From NCBI GenBank assembly GCA_035277145.1, contig DATELA010000072.1, positions 78,922-142,921 on the forward strand: a stretch of 64,000 bases of DNA, in the 5' to 3' direction. Below the pieces are notes generated by a model that had not been told where the DNA came from, did no database searches, and saw only the letters and a list, made by a program, of their open reading frames with translations. The position numbers and the translations under genes were made by a program. Positions 23,895 through 31,102 of the stretch are shown one piece after another. Each line of letters begins with the position of its first letter. Positions within the stretch are counted from its first letter, which is position 1. This DNA comes from DASRAP01 sp035277145 (GTDB taxonomy: Bacteria; Gemmatimonadota; Gemmatimonadetes; Gemmatimonadales; Gemmatimonadaceae).

Positions 23895-25271
23895 TCATCG
23901 CGCAGCGCGAGCATCAGCAGCACTCACATCAATCGCCAACAACTTCCCCATCACCTCCCCCACCTGCCCCGCTTCAACTCTCTGCTGCTGCATGTCATCG
24001 CGAAATCGGATTGTCACCGTCCCATCGGCAATTGATTGCGGATCGACCGTAATCCCAAACGGCGTCCCCGCCTCATCCTGCCTGCGATACCTGCGGCCAA
24101 TCGCACCAGCGTCATCATAAAAAACCGGAAATCGCCGACGTAAATCGTCCGCAATCCGCGTCGCCATCTCGGGCTGTCCATCCTTCTTCGTCAGCGGAAA
24201 CACACCGGCCTTGATGGGCGCGAGCGCAGGATGAAATCGCATCACCACGCGACCTTCCTGCTCACCGGGCACTTCTTCTTCGCGATACGCATTCACTAAC
24301 AACGCGAGCAACGTGCGATTCGGTCCGCACGCGGTCTCGATCACGTACGGCAAATAGCGTTTGTTCGCGGCCTGATCGACGTACTCGAGTTTCTTGCTCG
24401 AGAACTCCTGATGTTTGCCGAGGTCGAAGTCGCCACGATTGTGAATGCCTTCGATTTCCTGCGGGCCCAGCGATCCGCCAAAATCGAACTCGATGTCGTA
24501 CGCGGCGCGTGCGTAGTGCGCGAGTTCGTTCCCCGCGTGCTGATGGAAACTCAGGCGTGATTCATCGAGCCCCAGGCCTTTGTGCCACTCCATGCGCGCG
24601 GCTTTCCACCTCTCGAAGTGCTCCATGTCCGTGCCGGGCTCGACGAAGAATTGCATCTCCATCTGCTCGAACTCGCGCGTTCGGAAAATGAAATTCCCCG
24701 GCGTGATCTCGTTGCGAAATGCTTTGCCGATTTGCGCAATGCCGAACGGCACCTTCTGACGCGTGCTCTGCTGCACGTTCAGAAAATTCACATACGAACC
24801 CTGCGCGGTCTCGGGCCGCAAATAAATCACCGCCGCGCTGTCTTCCACGGCGCCGATGTGCGTCTTGAACATCAGATTGAATTGCCGCGGCTCGGTCAGC
24901 TGACATTCGCTGTGCTCACCGGGTTTCTTCGACGGCTTCTTGAGACACTGCGCGTCCTGCAGTTTGTCCGCGCGAAAACGTCCCTTGCACACTTTGCAAT
25001 CGACGAGCGGATCCACGAATCCGCCGACGTGCCCGCTCGCTTCCCACACGCGCGGGTGCATGAGGATGGCGGAGTCGAGTCCCTCGATGTCGTCGCGCTG
25101 ACGCACCATCGAATTCCACCAGCGCTCCTGGAGATTGCGCTTGAGCTCGATGCCGAGCGGGCCGTAATCCCAGACGGAGCCGAGTCCGCCGTAGATCTCG
25201 GAGCTTTGGAAGACGAAGCCTTTGCGTTTGCAGAGCGAGACGAGCTTTTCGAGGACATCGGGGTGAGACAT
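23895..25271 (-). CDS. glyS: Glycyl-tRNA synthetase, single-chain (alpha2) type
   Basis: 458 residues, the usual length for the eukaryote-like dimeric GlyRS. It opens MSHPDVLEKLVSLCKRKGFV, then IYGGLGSVWDYGPLGIELKR. A zinc-type insert DCKVCKGRF and class II motif 2 (ARAYDIEFDFGG region and FRNEITP) follow. The C-terminal anticodon domain begins VVMRFHPALAPIKAGVFPL. It charges tRNA-Gly. I chose the ATG at 25271 (MSHPDV), seven codons inside the longest frame. The defence operon starts 36 bp after its stop, so the housekeeping gene may mark the right edge of the island. Confidence 0.95.
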   Translation of the reverse strand: MSHPDVLEKLVSLCKRKGFVFQSSEIYGGLGSVWDYGPLGIELKRNLQERWWNSMVRQRDDIEGLDSAILMHPRVWEASGHVGGFVDPLVDCKVCKGRFRADKLQDAQCLKKPSKKPGEHSECQLTEPRQFNLMFKTHIGAVEDSAAVIYLRPETAQGSYVNFLNVQQSTRQKVPFGIAQIGKAFRNEITPGNFIFRTREFEQMEMQFFVEPGTDMEHFERWKAARMEWHKGLGLDESRLSFHQHAGNELAHYARAAYDIEFDFGGSLGPQEIEGIHNRGDFDLGKHQEFSSKKLEYVDQAANKRYLPYVIETACGPNRTLLALLVNAYREEEVPGEQEGRVVMRFHPALAPIKAGVFPLTKKDGQPEMATRIADDLRRRFPVFYDDAGAIGRRYRRQDEAGTPFGITVDPQSIADGTVTIRFRDDMQQQRVEAGQVGEVMGKLLAIDVSAADARAAR

Positions 25272-25337
25272 GGGCACAAATCTCGCGCGCAAACATTACC
25301 GCGGCAACGAGTTGGGCGGCGCCGTGACAGTCGTGTC

Positions 25338-26483
25338 TTACCGAATCCGGTACCGCTGCAGATACTCGAGGTCATCGTCGTCGCGGCGCACGACGTATGC
25401 GGTGCCGTCACCGAAGCCAACGAGCCTCGCTTTCGCAGCCAGGGCAACGCGTCCCGTGAACGATCCGCTCGCGCTGAACACATCGTAGATCGGCGGATCG
25501 GCCGCCTTGTGCGATCGCAGCACCCACAGTTCCGCGTTCGGCCGAACCATGGCTGACGACGCAATGAAGGGCGGCATGAAATCCGGGAATTCAGATTCCG
25601 GTGGCGGTGGCGGCGCGCTGGTCGCTGATCCTCCATCACGACCCGAGCGCGGGCCCGTCATTTCTCGTCGCGCGACGCGCCACGCTTCCTTCTCAGTTTC
25701 GGTCACCGCCACCGGTGCGAACTTCACTGGCGCACCCGACGTGCGCGAACCCGATGGCGCGATACGGTCAACGTGGTAGTCGCGGACGCGAACGACAGCC
25801 ACACCACCATCCGGCATCGGTGCCCAGTCGTCACGCGCAGGAAACGCGACCATGCCGGTTTGCATCATGAGCCCACCGCCAGGGAGTTCGGCTGATTTCG
25901 AATTGCCCACGGCGAGCTGCACGTAGGCCAGCGTATCGAGTTTCGATGTTGTCCGATCGAGCCGAATGACCGGCGCACTATCCGCAGGGACGATGGCGCC
26001 TCCGCGACCAGCAACGAATCCGGAACCTTCGTAGTAGATCCGCCCGCGCGCATCCGTGCCGCGCGGTGCGGCGCCACGACCGCCCATACGCGCTGAACCT
26101 GCATCGAGAATCTGAAACGTTGTGCCAAGTGTGCCGGCTGGCGTGACGATCAGATAGCGGCTGTTACCGGGATCGTGCACCGCAGTGCTGTCGCCCGCGA
26201 GCGCGATGATGCGCGAGGGGTTCGCATACTCGCCAGGCCCGGCGCCGGTTCGACCAATGCGCGTCGCGGTGCCCGCCTTGAAGTCAACGAGCATGACCGT
26301 TCTGTCGCGGCGGTCAACGACAATCACCCGGCCATCGCGCAGCTCACGCACGCCAGCGATCTGCGTGAACGGTTCGGCCAGCTCTGCGTCCGGCTTCGTC
26401 AGCGCGACCGGCGTTTGCGCTTGCACGAACGGGGCAAGCGTTGCGAGCAGCGCGCACACACACCACGTGCATCGACGCATCAT
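25338..26483 (-). CDS. Secreted 6-bladed beta-propeller protein
   Basis: 381 residues with signal peptide MMRRCTWCVCALLATLAPFVQAQ. Propeller signatures are IAGVRELRDGRVIVVDRRDR, RIGRTGAGPGEYANPSRI, the PAGTLGTTFQIL strand and a C-terminal blade with FSASGSFTGRVAL. A Pro-rich insert (APPPPPPESEFPDF) lies in one loop. Periplasmic or surface-exposed; ligand unknown. Its Shine-Dalgarno (AGGAG) and start codon are embedded in the 11-bp inverted repeat at 26483-26508, which could control translation. Confidence 0.75.
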   Translation of the reverse strand: MMRRCTWCVCALLATLAPFVQAQTPVALTKPDAELAEPFTQIAGVRELRDGRVIVVDRRDRTVMLVDFKAGTATRIGRTGAGPGEYANPSRIIALAGDSTAVHDPGNSRYLIVTPAGTLGTTFQILDAGSARMGGRGAAPRGTDARGRIYYEGSGFVAGRGGAIVPADSAPVIRLDRTTSKLDTLAYVQLAVGNSKSAELPGGGLMMQTGMVAFPARDDWAPMPDGGVAVVRVRDYHVDRIAPSGSRTSGAPVKFAPVAVTETEKEAWRVARREMTGPRSGRDGGSATSAPPPPPESEFPDFMPPFIASSAMVRPNAELWVLRSHKAADPPIYDVFSASGSFTGRVALAAKARLVGFGDGTAYVVRRDDDDLEYLQRYRIR

Positions 26484-26508
26484 TATCTCCTAGTTATCTA
26501 GGAGATAA
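26483..26508 (-). promoter_or_regulatory. Inverted repeat masking an RBS
   Basis: Perfect 11-bp arms TTATCTCCTAG and CTAGGAGATAA with a 4-bp loop. In the minus-strand transcript the second arm contains the AGGAG Shine-Dalgarno of the beta-propeller gene, six bases before its ATG. The hairpin would pair it with CUCCU. It could equally be a dyad operator at the DNA level. Confidence 0.6.
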
Positions 26509-26577
26509 CGGAACAGAGGGAGTACGTCAACGTTGATACGCTAGCTGTGCTACGCGACGGGAGCGGGCACGACTGAC

Positions 26578-26689
26578 CGATTACGACAAACAACGATTGG
26601 GACTAACTACGATTACGACTAACAACGACTACGACTAACAACGACTACGACTAACAACGACTACGGCTAACAACGACTACGGCTAGCAA
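26578..26689. repeat. 16-bp tandem array A (7 units)
   Basis: Seven contiguous 16-bp units of consensus CGATTACGACTAACAA, with point variants (for example CGACTACGGCTAACAA). Each unit also contains an inner near-duplication of CGACTA. The same unit occurs seven times at 27804-27915 and in the bipartite array at 45724-45898. No gene is found in 26509-26773. Confidence 0.85.
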
Positions 26690-26773
26690 CGAGCACGGGG
26701 ACGGCGGTGGCGGTGGTTTTCTGCGCGCAGAACATAGCGGCGCTCGCGCTGGACTACGTGGAGCGATGACGAG

Positions 26774-27157
26774 CTACGCCGCAGCAGCGGGCACCGCGCC
26801 GGCATCCACCAGTCGTTTGGCGATGGGATCGACGACGCGATTCAGTCCCTCGAGCGTTCGCGCGCCAAGCAGCGATAAATCACCTGGTTCGCCAAACACG
26901 ACTTCATCGATCGTGACGGTACCCGCCGCGTGAACGACGGTATGTCCCGTCCAGCGCTCAACCACCTGACCCGTCGCTTGCCTGAATCTCCATTGCTTGA
27001 CGCGGGCGATCCCAAGTGACTCGAGGACTCCCGCGGGAACCCACGTGAGTTCTGAGCCCGTGTCGACGAGCAAGGACGAGACGCGCACGCGTTCACCCGG
27101 CAGCCTGGGGTTCTCGAGTTCGACGTCGGTTCGGAAGGTTCCCATGTCGTCGGACAT
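26774..27157 (-). CDS. Retropepsin-like aspartic protease family protein
   Basis: 127 residues and about three quarters identical to the copy at 355-738. It has LLVDTGSELTWVP with the catalytic Asp-Thr-Gly, FRQATGQVVERWTG and LLGARTLEGLNRVVDP. The ATG at 27157 (MSDDMGTF) is preceded by GCGAGGTGTTACG, as in the other copy. It lies 49 bp downstream of a Uma2-family gene on the same strand, so the two are probably cotranscribed. The pair is flanked by 16-bp tandem arrays on both sides. Substrate unknown. Confidence 0.75.
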   Translation of the reverse strand: MSDDMGTFRTDVELENPRLPGERVRVSSLLVDTGSELTWVPAGVLESLGIARVKQWRFRQATGQVVERWTGHTVVHAAGTVTIDEVVFGEPGDLSLLGARTLEGLNRVVDPIAKRLVDAGAVPAAAA

Positions 27158-27206
27158 CGTAACACCTCGCGCTGAAAAGACCGTCACCGTTCCATCGCCC
27201 GCGTCA

Positions 27207-27755
27207 TCAATTCGTCGCGCGCGGAGGAAAAACCTCGTCGAGCGGGATTTCGAGCGGCTCGATGTCTGCGCGCGGTTGCCATCGCAACGTGTCGGTGACA
27301 GTGACCGGCTCGGCAGACGCAGGTGTCCAAACGAGTGCACGTCGCGCGTCGCCGTCGACTACCCAATACACGGGGATTCGCTCCGCTTGATACGCTGCGC
27401 GCTTGTTTCCGAGGTCACGCCGGGACGTCGAGTCCGAGCGTACCTCGGCGACGAGAATTGCGCGCGGCAACTGCTCCCACTTTCGGCCAGGCACGTACGG
27501 TCCCGGAATCACGTGTACGTCGGGCAACAGTTCATTCCCGCCGAACACGATGGCGCCCGGACCAACCACCCAACCGATTCCGTAGCGTTCGCAGTACTCG
27601 CTCAGAATTATCGCGAGGCGAAGCGCGATGCGTTGGTGATCCACTGAGGGCGGCGGCGTCACGAGCAGCGCTCCGTTGAGCACTTCGTAGCGATTGCCGT
27701 CGTCGGGCAAGTGCTCGAGGTCGTCGCGCGTCCAGTACCGCACGTTGGTCGCCAT
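27207..27755 (-). CDS. Uma2-family endonuclease-like protein
   Basis: 182 residues. Uma2 core: YEVLNGALLVTPPPSVDHQR, GNELLPDVHVIPGPYVPG, RAILVAEVRSDSTSRRDLGN and PVYWVVDGDARRALVWTP. It differs more from the other two Uma2 genes than they do from each other. PD-(D/E)XK-type fold expected (conserved Asp in LPDVHV, Glu in VAEVRS). ATG at 27755 chosen by analogy with the other copies; an in-frame ATG at 27761 is equally possible. Upstream on its strand is a TTGACC sequence. Linked to the retropepsin gene. Confidence 0.8.
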   Translation of the reverse strand: MATNVRYWTRDDLEHLPDDGNRYEVLNGALLVTPPPSVDHQRIALRLAIILSEYCERYGIGWVVGPGAIVFGGNELLPDVHVIPGPYVPGRKWEQLPRAILVAEVRSDSTSRRDLGNKRAAYQAERIPVYWVVDGDARRALVWTPASAEPVTVTDTLRWQPRADIEPLEIPLDEVFPPRATN

Positions 27756-27803
27756 GTGCATAGGCTAAGTCCACTCGGCCGAGGGAAGCAAGGTCAACGG
27801 ACG

Positions 27804-27915
27804 CGAGTACGACTAACAACGATTGGGACTAACAACGAGTACGACTGACAACGATTACGACTGACAACGATTACGACTAACGACGATCACGACTGACGAC
27901 GATCACGACTGACAA
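27804..27915. repeat. 16-bp tandem array B (7 units)
   Basis: Seven 16-bp units such as CGATTACGACTGACAA and CGATCACGACTGACGA, in the same orientation as array A. It ends 39 bp before the GTG start of the zinc-ribbon protein. Arrays A and B flank the retropepsin-Uma2 pair as direct copies of equal unit number. Confidence 0.85.
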
Positions 27916-27954
27916 CGATCCCGGGGCGAGGGCGGCGACGGTAGCTTTCTTCGC

Positions 27955-29007
27955 GTGTACACGACGTGCCTGTACTGCAATTCGCAGTTCGAGAAGAACG
28001 AGTCGATCGAAGCGTTTCCGGTCGGCCGGCGGCTCGCGTTCGATGCGGCGAAAGGCCGATTGTGGGTTGTGTGCAGGAAGTGCGAGCGCTGGTGTTTGTC
28101 GCCGCTCGATGAACGGTGGGAAGCGATCGAGCAGGCGGAGAAACTGTTTCGCGACACGCGCACGCGTGTGTCGACTGACAACATCGGATTAGCGAAGGTC
28201 GCCGAGGGGACAACGCTGGTGCGGATCGGGAATCCGTTGCGACCCGAGTTTGCGGCGTGGCGGTACGGGGATCAGTTCGGGCGCAGGCGGCGAAAGCAGA
28301 TGTTGATTAGCGGCGGCGCCGCGGTCGCCGTGGGCGGTCTCGTTGTTGGCGAGCTTAGTGGCTTTGGACTCGGGACGCTGTGGATATTTGGACAGAATCT
28401 GCAATTCTTGCTTCCCGGCGCGCCTCAGCGAATCGTTGCGCGCATTCGCGACTCGCGCGACGGTATCCTGATCGTTCGGCGCAGGGACCTCTCCGAAACA
28501 TTCATCTCCCGCACTCCGACGGGCACGATGACGCTCGACGTCCGCTACTCGCACGCTCGCGACGAAGACCACTGGTTCACAACGCAGTTTCAGGGTGCAG
28601 AGGCCAGGCGCGTGGCCGCGCAATTGTTGCCGAAAGCAAATCGATTTGGTGGTAACAAGAAACAAGTCGCTGAAGCGGTCGGCATGATCGAGCAAGTTGG
28701 GTCGGCGTCTCGCTTCGTTGAGTACGTGTGCGAAACGGCCCCCGCATCGTCGTCGCCGAAGGATCGATCGTTTTGGACCCTCGAGCCGCCATCCAAGCCC
28801 GCGACGGGCCTATTGGCGATTCCCGCGCCGCAGCGGCTCGCGCTCGAGATGGCGCTGCACGAGGAGAGCGAACGCCGCGCGCTCGAAGGCGAACTTGCGC
28901 AGCTGGAGAAAGCGTGGCGCGACGCAGAAGAAATCGCCGGCATCTCCGACAACCTCACCGTACCTGCAAGCGTCGCGACAGAACTCGAGCGGATGAAGCG
29001 CCCCTAA
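27955..29007 (+). CDS. Zinc-ribbon membrane protein, paralogue 1
   Basis: 350 residues with a GTG start (the paralogue at 29694 has ATG at the same place). N-terminal zinc ribbon: TCLYCNSQFEK (Cys5, Cys8) and VVCRKCERWC (Cys40, Cys43). A basic GRRRRKQ stretch is followed by a glycine-rich hydrophobic region (ISGGAAVAVGGLVVGELSGF) that may span the membrane. The C-terminus is a helical coil (LALEMALHEESERRALEGEL, AELEKAWRDAEEIAGIS-like). No catalytic motif and no named family recognised. It differs from paralogue 2 mainly in the middle, while the two ends are nearly identical. Confidence 0.7.
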   Translation: MYTTCLYCNSQFEKNESIEAFPVGRRLAFDAAKGRLWVVCRKCERWCLSPLDERWEAIEQAEKLFRDTRTRVSTDNIGLAKVAEGTTLVRIGNPLRPEFAAWRYGDQFGRRRRKQMLISGGAAVAVGGLVVGELSGFGLGTLWIFGQNLQFLLPGAPQRIVARIRDSRDGILIVRRRDLSETFISRTPTGTMTLDVRYSHARDEDHWFTTQFQGAEARRVAAQLLPKANRFGGNKKQVAEAVGMIEQVGSASRFVEYVCETAPASSSPKDRSFWTLEPPSKPATGLLAIPAPQRLALEMALHEESERRALEGELAQLEKAWRDAEEIAGISDNLTVPASVATELERMKRP

Positions 29008-29462
29008 CGCGCGATCCCGCGCAGTCGCGCGACATCGTCGCGGTCGCGGTCCCGCCCGGCCGCCGTTTTGTTCGCGATCAAGTCGGCAAGACCGATCACC
29101 TCAACCGAAACACCATCGAGCATGGTGCTCACGCGCCGCGCGTAGCACGCGCTGAAGTCCACACCGCTGATTGATGTCAGGATTTCAATACGCACCGGTG
29201 GTTCCCCCATGCGCACCACGCGATTGGGCGTCAGAAACAACTCTTTCGTTGCGCCAGCGGCAGTGAATCCAAACTTTGCCAATGCGCCGACCAATCGTGT
29301 CGCTGTCGCACTTTCCATCGCGACCCAGACACCGAGGTCTCCGGTCGGGCGAGGATAGCCGTGCACGCTTACCGCGTAGCCGCCAACGATCAGGTACTCA
29401 ATCCGCTCCGAGCTCAGCAATCGTAAGAACTCTTTGAAGTCTTGCGGTAGCGGCAGGTCCAT
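29004..29462 (-). CDS. Nucleotidyltransferase-fold protein (AbiEii/DUF6036-like)
   Basis: 152 residues starting MDLPLPQDFKEFLRLL. The nucleotidyltransferase core is IEYLIVGGYAVSVHGYPRPT followed by GDLGVWV, then VRIEILTSISGVDF and LADLIANKTAAGRDRDRDD. Family members normally have a DLD metal pair; here the second Asp is Gly (DLG), so catalysis may be lost or altered. Such genes commonly follow a small upstream partner, as here (29398-29631 overlaps by 65 bp), suggesting a toxin-antitoxin-like or MNT/HEPN-like pair. The stop overlaps the convergent zinc-ribbon gene by 4 bp. Confidence 0.75.
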   Translation of the reverse strand: MDLPLPQDFKEFLRLLSSERIEYLIVGGYAVSVHGYPRPTGDLGVWVAMESATATRLVGALAKFGFTAAGATKELFLTPNRVVRMGEPPVRIEILTSISGVDFSACYARRVSTMLDGVSVEVIGLADLIANKTAAGRDRDRDDVARLRGIAR

Positions 29463-29631
29463 AAGCCATTCGGCGCAGGTATTCCAGCGCGGCGAGCCGC
29501 TCTTGCGGCGTCCGCTTGAGCCAATGCGCTCCGTCGTCGTCCTGGTCGGTAAGCGTGCGCACCGAAAAAGCGCTCCGGTCCAGGCGATACACATCCGTCG
29601 CGGCGCGCGCTGAACGCGAAGTCATGCCCAA
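29398..29631 (-). CDS. Small partner protein of the nucleotidyltransferase
   Basis: 77 residues: DVYRLDRSAFSVRTLTDQDD then HWLKRTPQERLAALEYLRRMAYG and TARLQRVLTIAEL. This short protein, with a conserved TPxERLxAlEYLRRxAYG stretch, is commonly encoded immediately before and overlapping DUF6036-type nucleotidyltransferase genes, which is the arrangement here. It is probably the antitoxin-like or regulatory partner. Either Met (29631 or 29625) could start it. Biochemical role is unknown. Confidence 0.65.
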   Translation of the reverse strand: MGMTSRSARAATDVYRLDRSAFSVRTLTDQDDDGAHWLKRTPQERLAALEYLRRMAYGPAATARLQRVLTIAELGAD

Positions 29632-29693
29632 ATATAGCGCGCGCAGTCACTCCGGGCGCCGACGCGGTCATAGGTACGTAACTTCCTGCGCGC

Positions 29694-30704
29694 ATGTACA
29701 CGACCTGTCTCTACTGCAATTCGCAGTTCGAGAAGAACGAGTCGATCGAAGCGTTTCCGATCGGCCGGCGCCTCGCGTTCGATGCAGCGAAAGGACGACT
29801 GTGGGTTGTGTGCAGAAAGTGTGAGCGATGGTGCCTCTCGCCACTCGATGAACGATGGGAAGCGATCGAGCAGGCGGAGAAACTGTTTCGCGACACGCGC
29901 ACGCGTGTGTCGACTGACAACATCGGATTAGCGAAGGTCGCCGAGGGGACGACGCTGGTGCGGATTGGAAATCCGATGCGGCCGGAGTTTGCGGCGTGGC
30001 GGTACGGAGATCAGTTCGGACGACGGCGCAGGCGACAGCTAATCCTGAGCGGCGCGGGGCTTTCGTTGGTCGGCGTCGCGGCGGCGGGAGTGGTCGTCGC
30101 CGGTACGTTGGGGGCGGTCGGAACGCTCTTTGGCCTTGCGCAGATGATGGTGAAGGGGCACCCAACCACTGTGGTTGCGAAGGTGCGAGCGCTTGACGGA
30201 ACGATCGTGAGAGTGCGACGCAAAGATCTTTCAGAACTCGTGCTGTCCGGCTCCGAAGGCGGAGGCGTGACTCTCGATCTCACTTATGCCGCCCAAGGGT
30301 TTCGCTTGATGCGCGACGCTGATACAGTCACGCTTCACAACGCCGCCGCGCGCCGTGTCGCCGCGATGGTAGTACCAAAGCTGAACGCGTTTGGCGGGAA
30401 CAAGAGCACCGTCGTCGACGCGGTCGATCAGATCGAGGCGGCGGGGGATGGAGCGAGCTTTGTTGATCGATTGACGCACGCCCGAGGTCGTAGGCTGAGC
30501 AAGAAACTGGTCGAGTTATCGCCGGCTCAACGTCTCGCCCTCGAGATGTCGCTGCACGAAGACGCCGAGCGCCGTGCCCTCGAAGGCGAACTCGCCGAAT
30601 TGGAAAAAGCGTGGCGCGATGCAGAAGAGATCGCGGGGATTTCCGACAGCCTCACCGTGCCCGCAAGCATCGATGCAGAACTCGAGCGACTGAAGAAGCG
30701 CTAG
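29694..30704 (+). CDS. Zinc-ribbon membrane protein, paralogue 2
   Basis: 336 residues. The first 110 residues differ from paralogue 1 (27955-29007) at only two positions, including zinc cysteines 5, 8, 40 and 43. The membrane segment (LILSGAGLSLVGVAAAGVVVAGTLG) and the middle domain (TVVAKVRALDGTIVRVRRKDLSE, GGVTLDLTYAAQGF) are diverged. The tail (LALEMSLHEDAERRALEGEL) again matches. A 95-bp stretch (29856-29950) is identical in DNA to 28117-28211, suggesting recent duplication or gene conversion. Function unknown. Confidence 0.7.
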   Translation: MYTTCLYCNSQFEKNESIEAFPIGRRLAFDAAKGRLWVVCRKCERWCLSPLDERWEAIEQAEKLFRDTRTRVSTDNIGLAKVAEGTTLVRIGNPMRPEFAAWRYGDQFGRRRRRQLILSGAGLSLVGVAAAGVVVAGTLGAVGTLFGLAQMMVKGHPTTVVAKVRALDGTIVRVRRKDLSELVLSGSEGGGVTLDLTYAAQGFRLMRDADTVTLHNAAARRVAAMVVPKLNAFGGNKSTVVDAVDQIEAAGDGASFVDRLTHARGRRLSKKLVELSPAQRLALEMSLHEDAERRALEGELAELEKAWRDAEEIAGISDSLTVPASIDAELERLKKR

Positions 30705-31090
30705 CGCGCCACGCCTTCGTCGGGATACGGGCGCGTCCACACGTACACGACCGCGCTCACGTACACGATGATCCCGATGATCGCGACGCCGAACGCGATT
30801 TGCTGCTCCTGTCTCGCAAGGTTCGCCGAACGCGCCACCATCGCGTACAACAAAATGTTCGGAATGATCAGCGCTGCGATCAGCAAACGTGCGCCGACTT
30901 TCGGCAGGCGCTGAAAAGGCGCGAGGAACAGCCCGGCTTGCAACACGAGCCCTGTTCCGTAACCAATTACGTTGCGGCCGGCCGGCTTCATGCTCGAGAA
31001 GTTGTGCAGGTATTCAGAGATCAAATAGCCGAGCATGGCCGCGAAGCAGAGCCCAAACACAATCGCGAGTATCGTCAGCAGTATGCGCAC
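30701..31090 (-). CDS. Small integral membrane protein, four predicted helices
   Basis: 129 residues. Hydrophobic helices: ILLTILAIVFGLCFAAMLGYLIS, GYGTGLVLQAGLFLAPF, LLIAALIIPNILLYAMVA and AFGVAIIGIIVYVSAVVYVW. The start MRILLTILAIVF also reads as a signal anchor. No known family. It is convergent with paralogue 2 (4-bp overlap) and lies 12 bp downstream of the beta-propeller gene at 31103-32365 in the same direction, possibly cotranscribed with it. Confidence 0.65.
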   Translation of the reverse strand: MRILLTILAIVFGLCFAAMLGYLISEYLHNFSSMKPAGRNVIGYGTGLVLQAGLFLAPFQRLPKVGARLLIAALIIPNILLYAMVARSANLARQEQQIAFGVAIIGIIVYVSAVVYVWTRPYPDEGVAR

Positions 31091-31102
31091 GCGATTCGTT
31101 CC

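Noticed and set aside
26578..26689. CRISPR array
   Set aside because: The 16-bp units are contiguous with no spacers and no cas genes nearby; it is a minisatellite.
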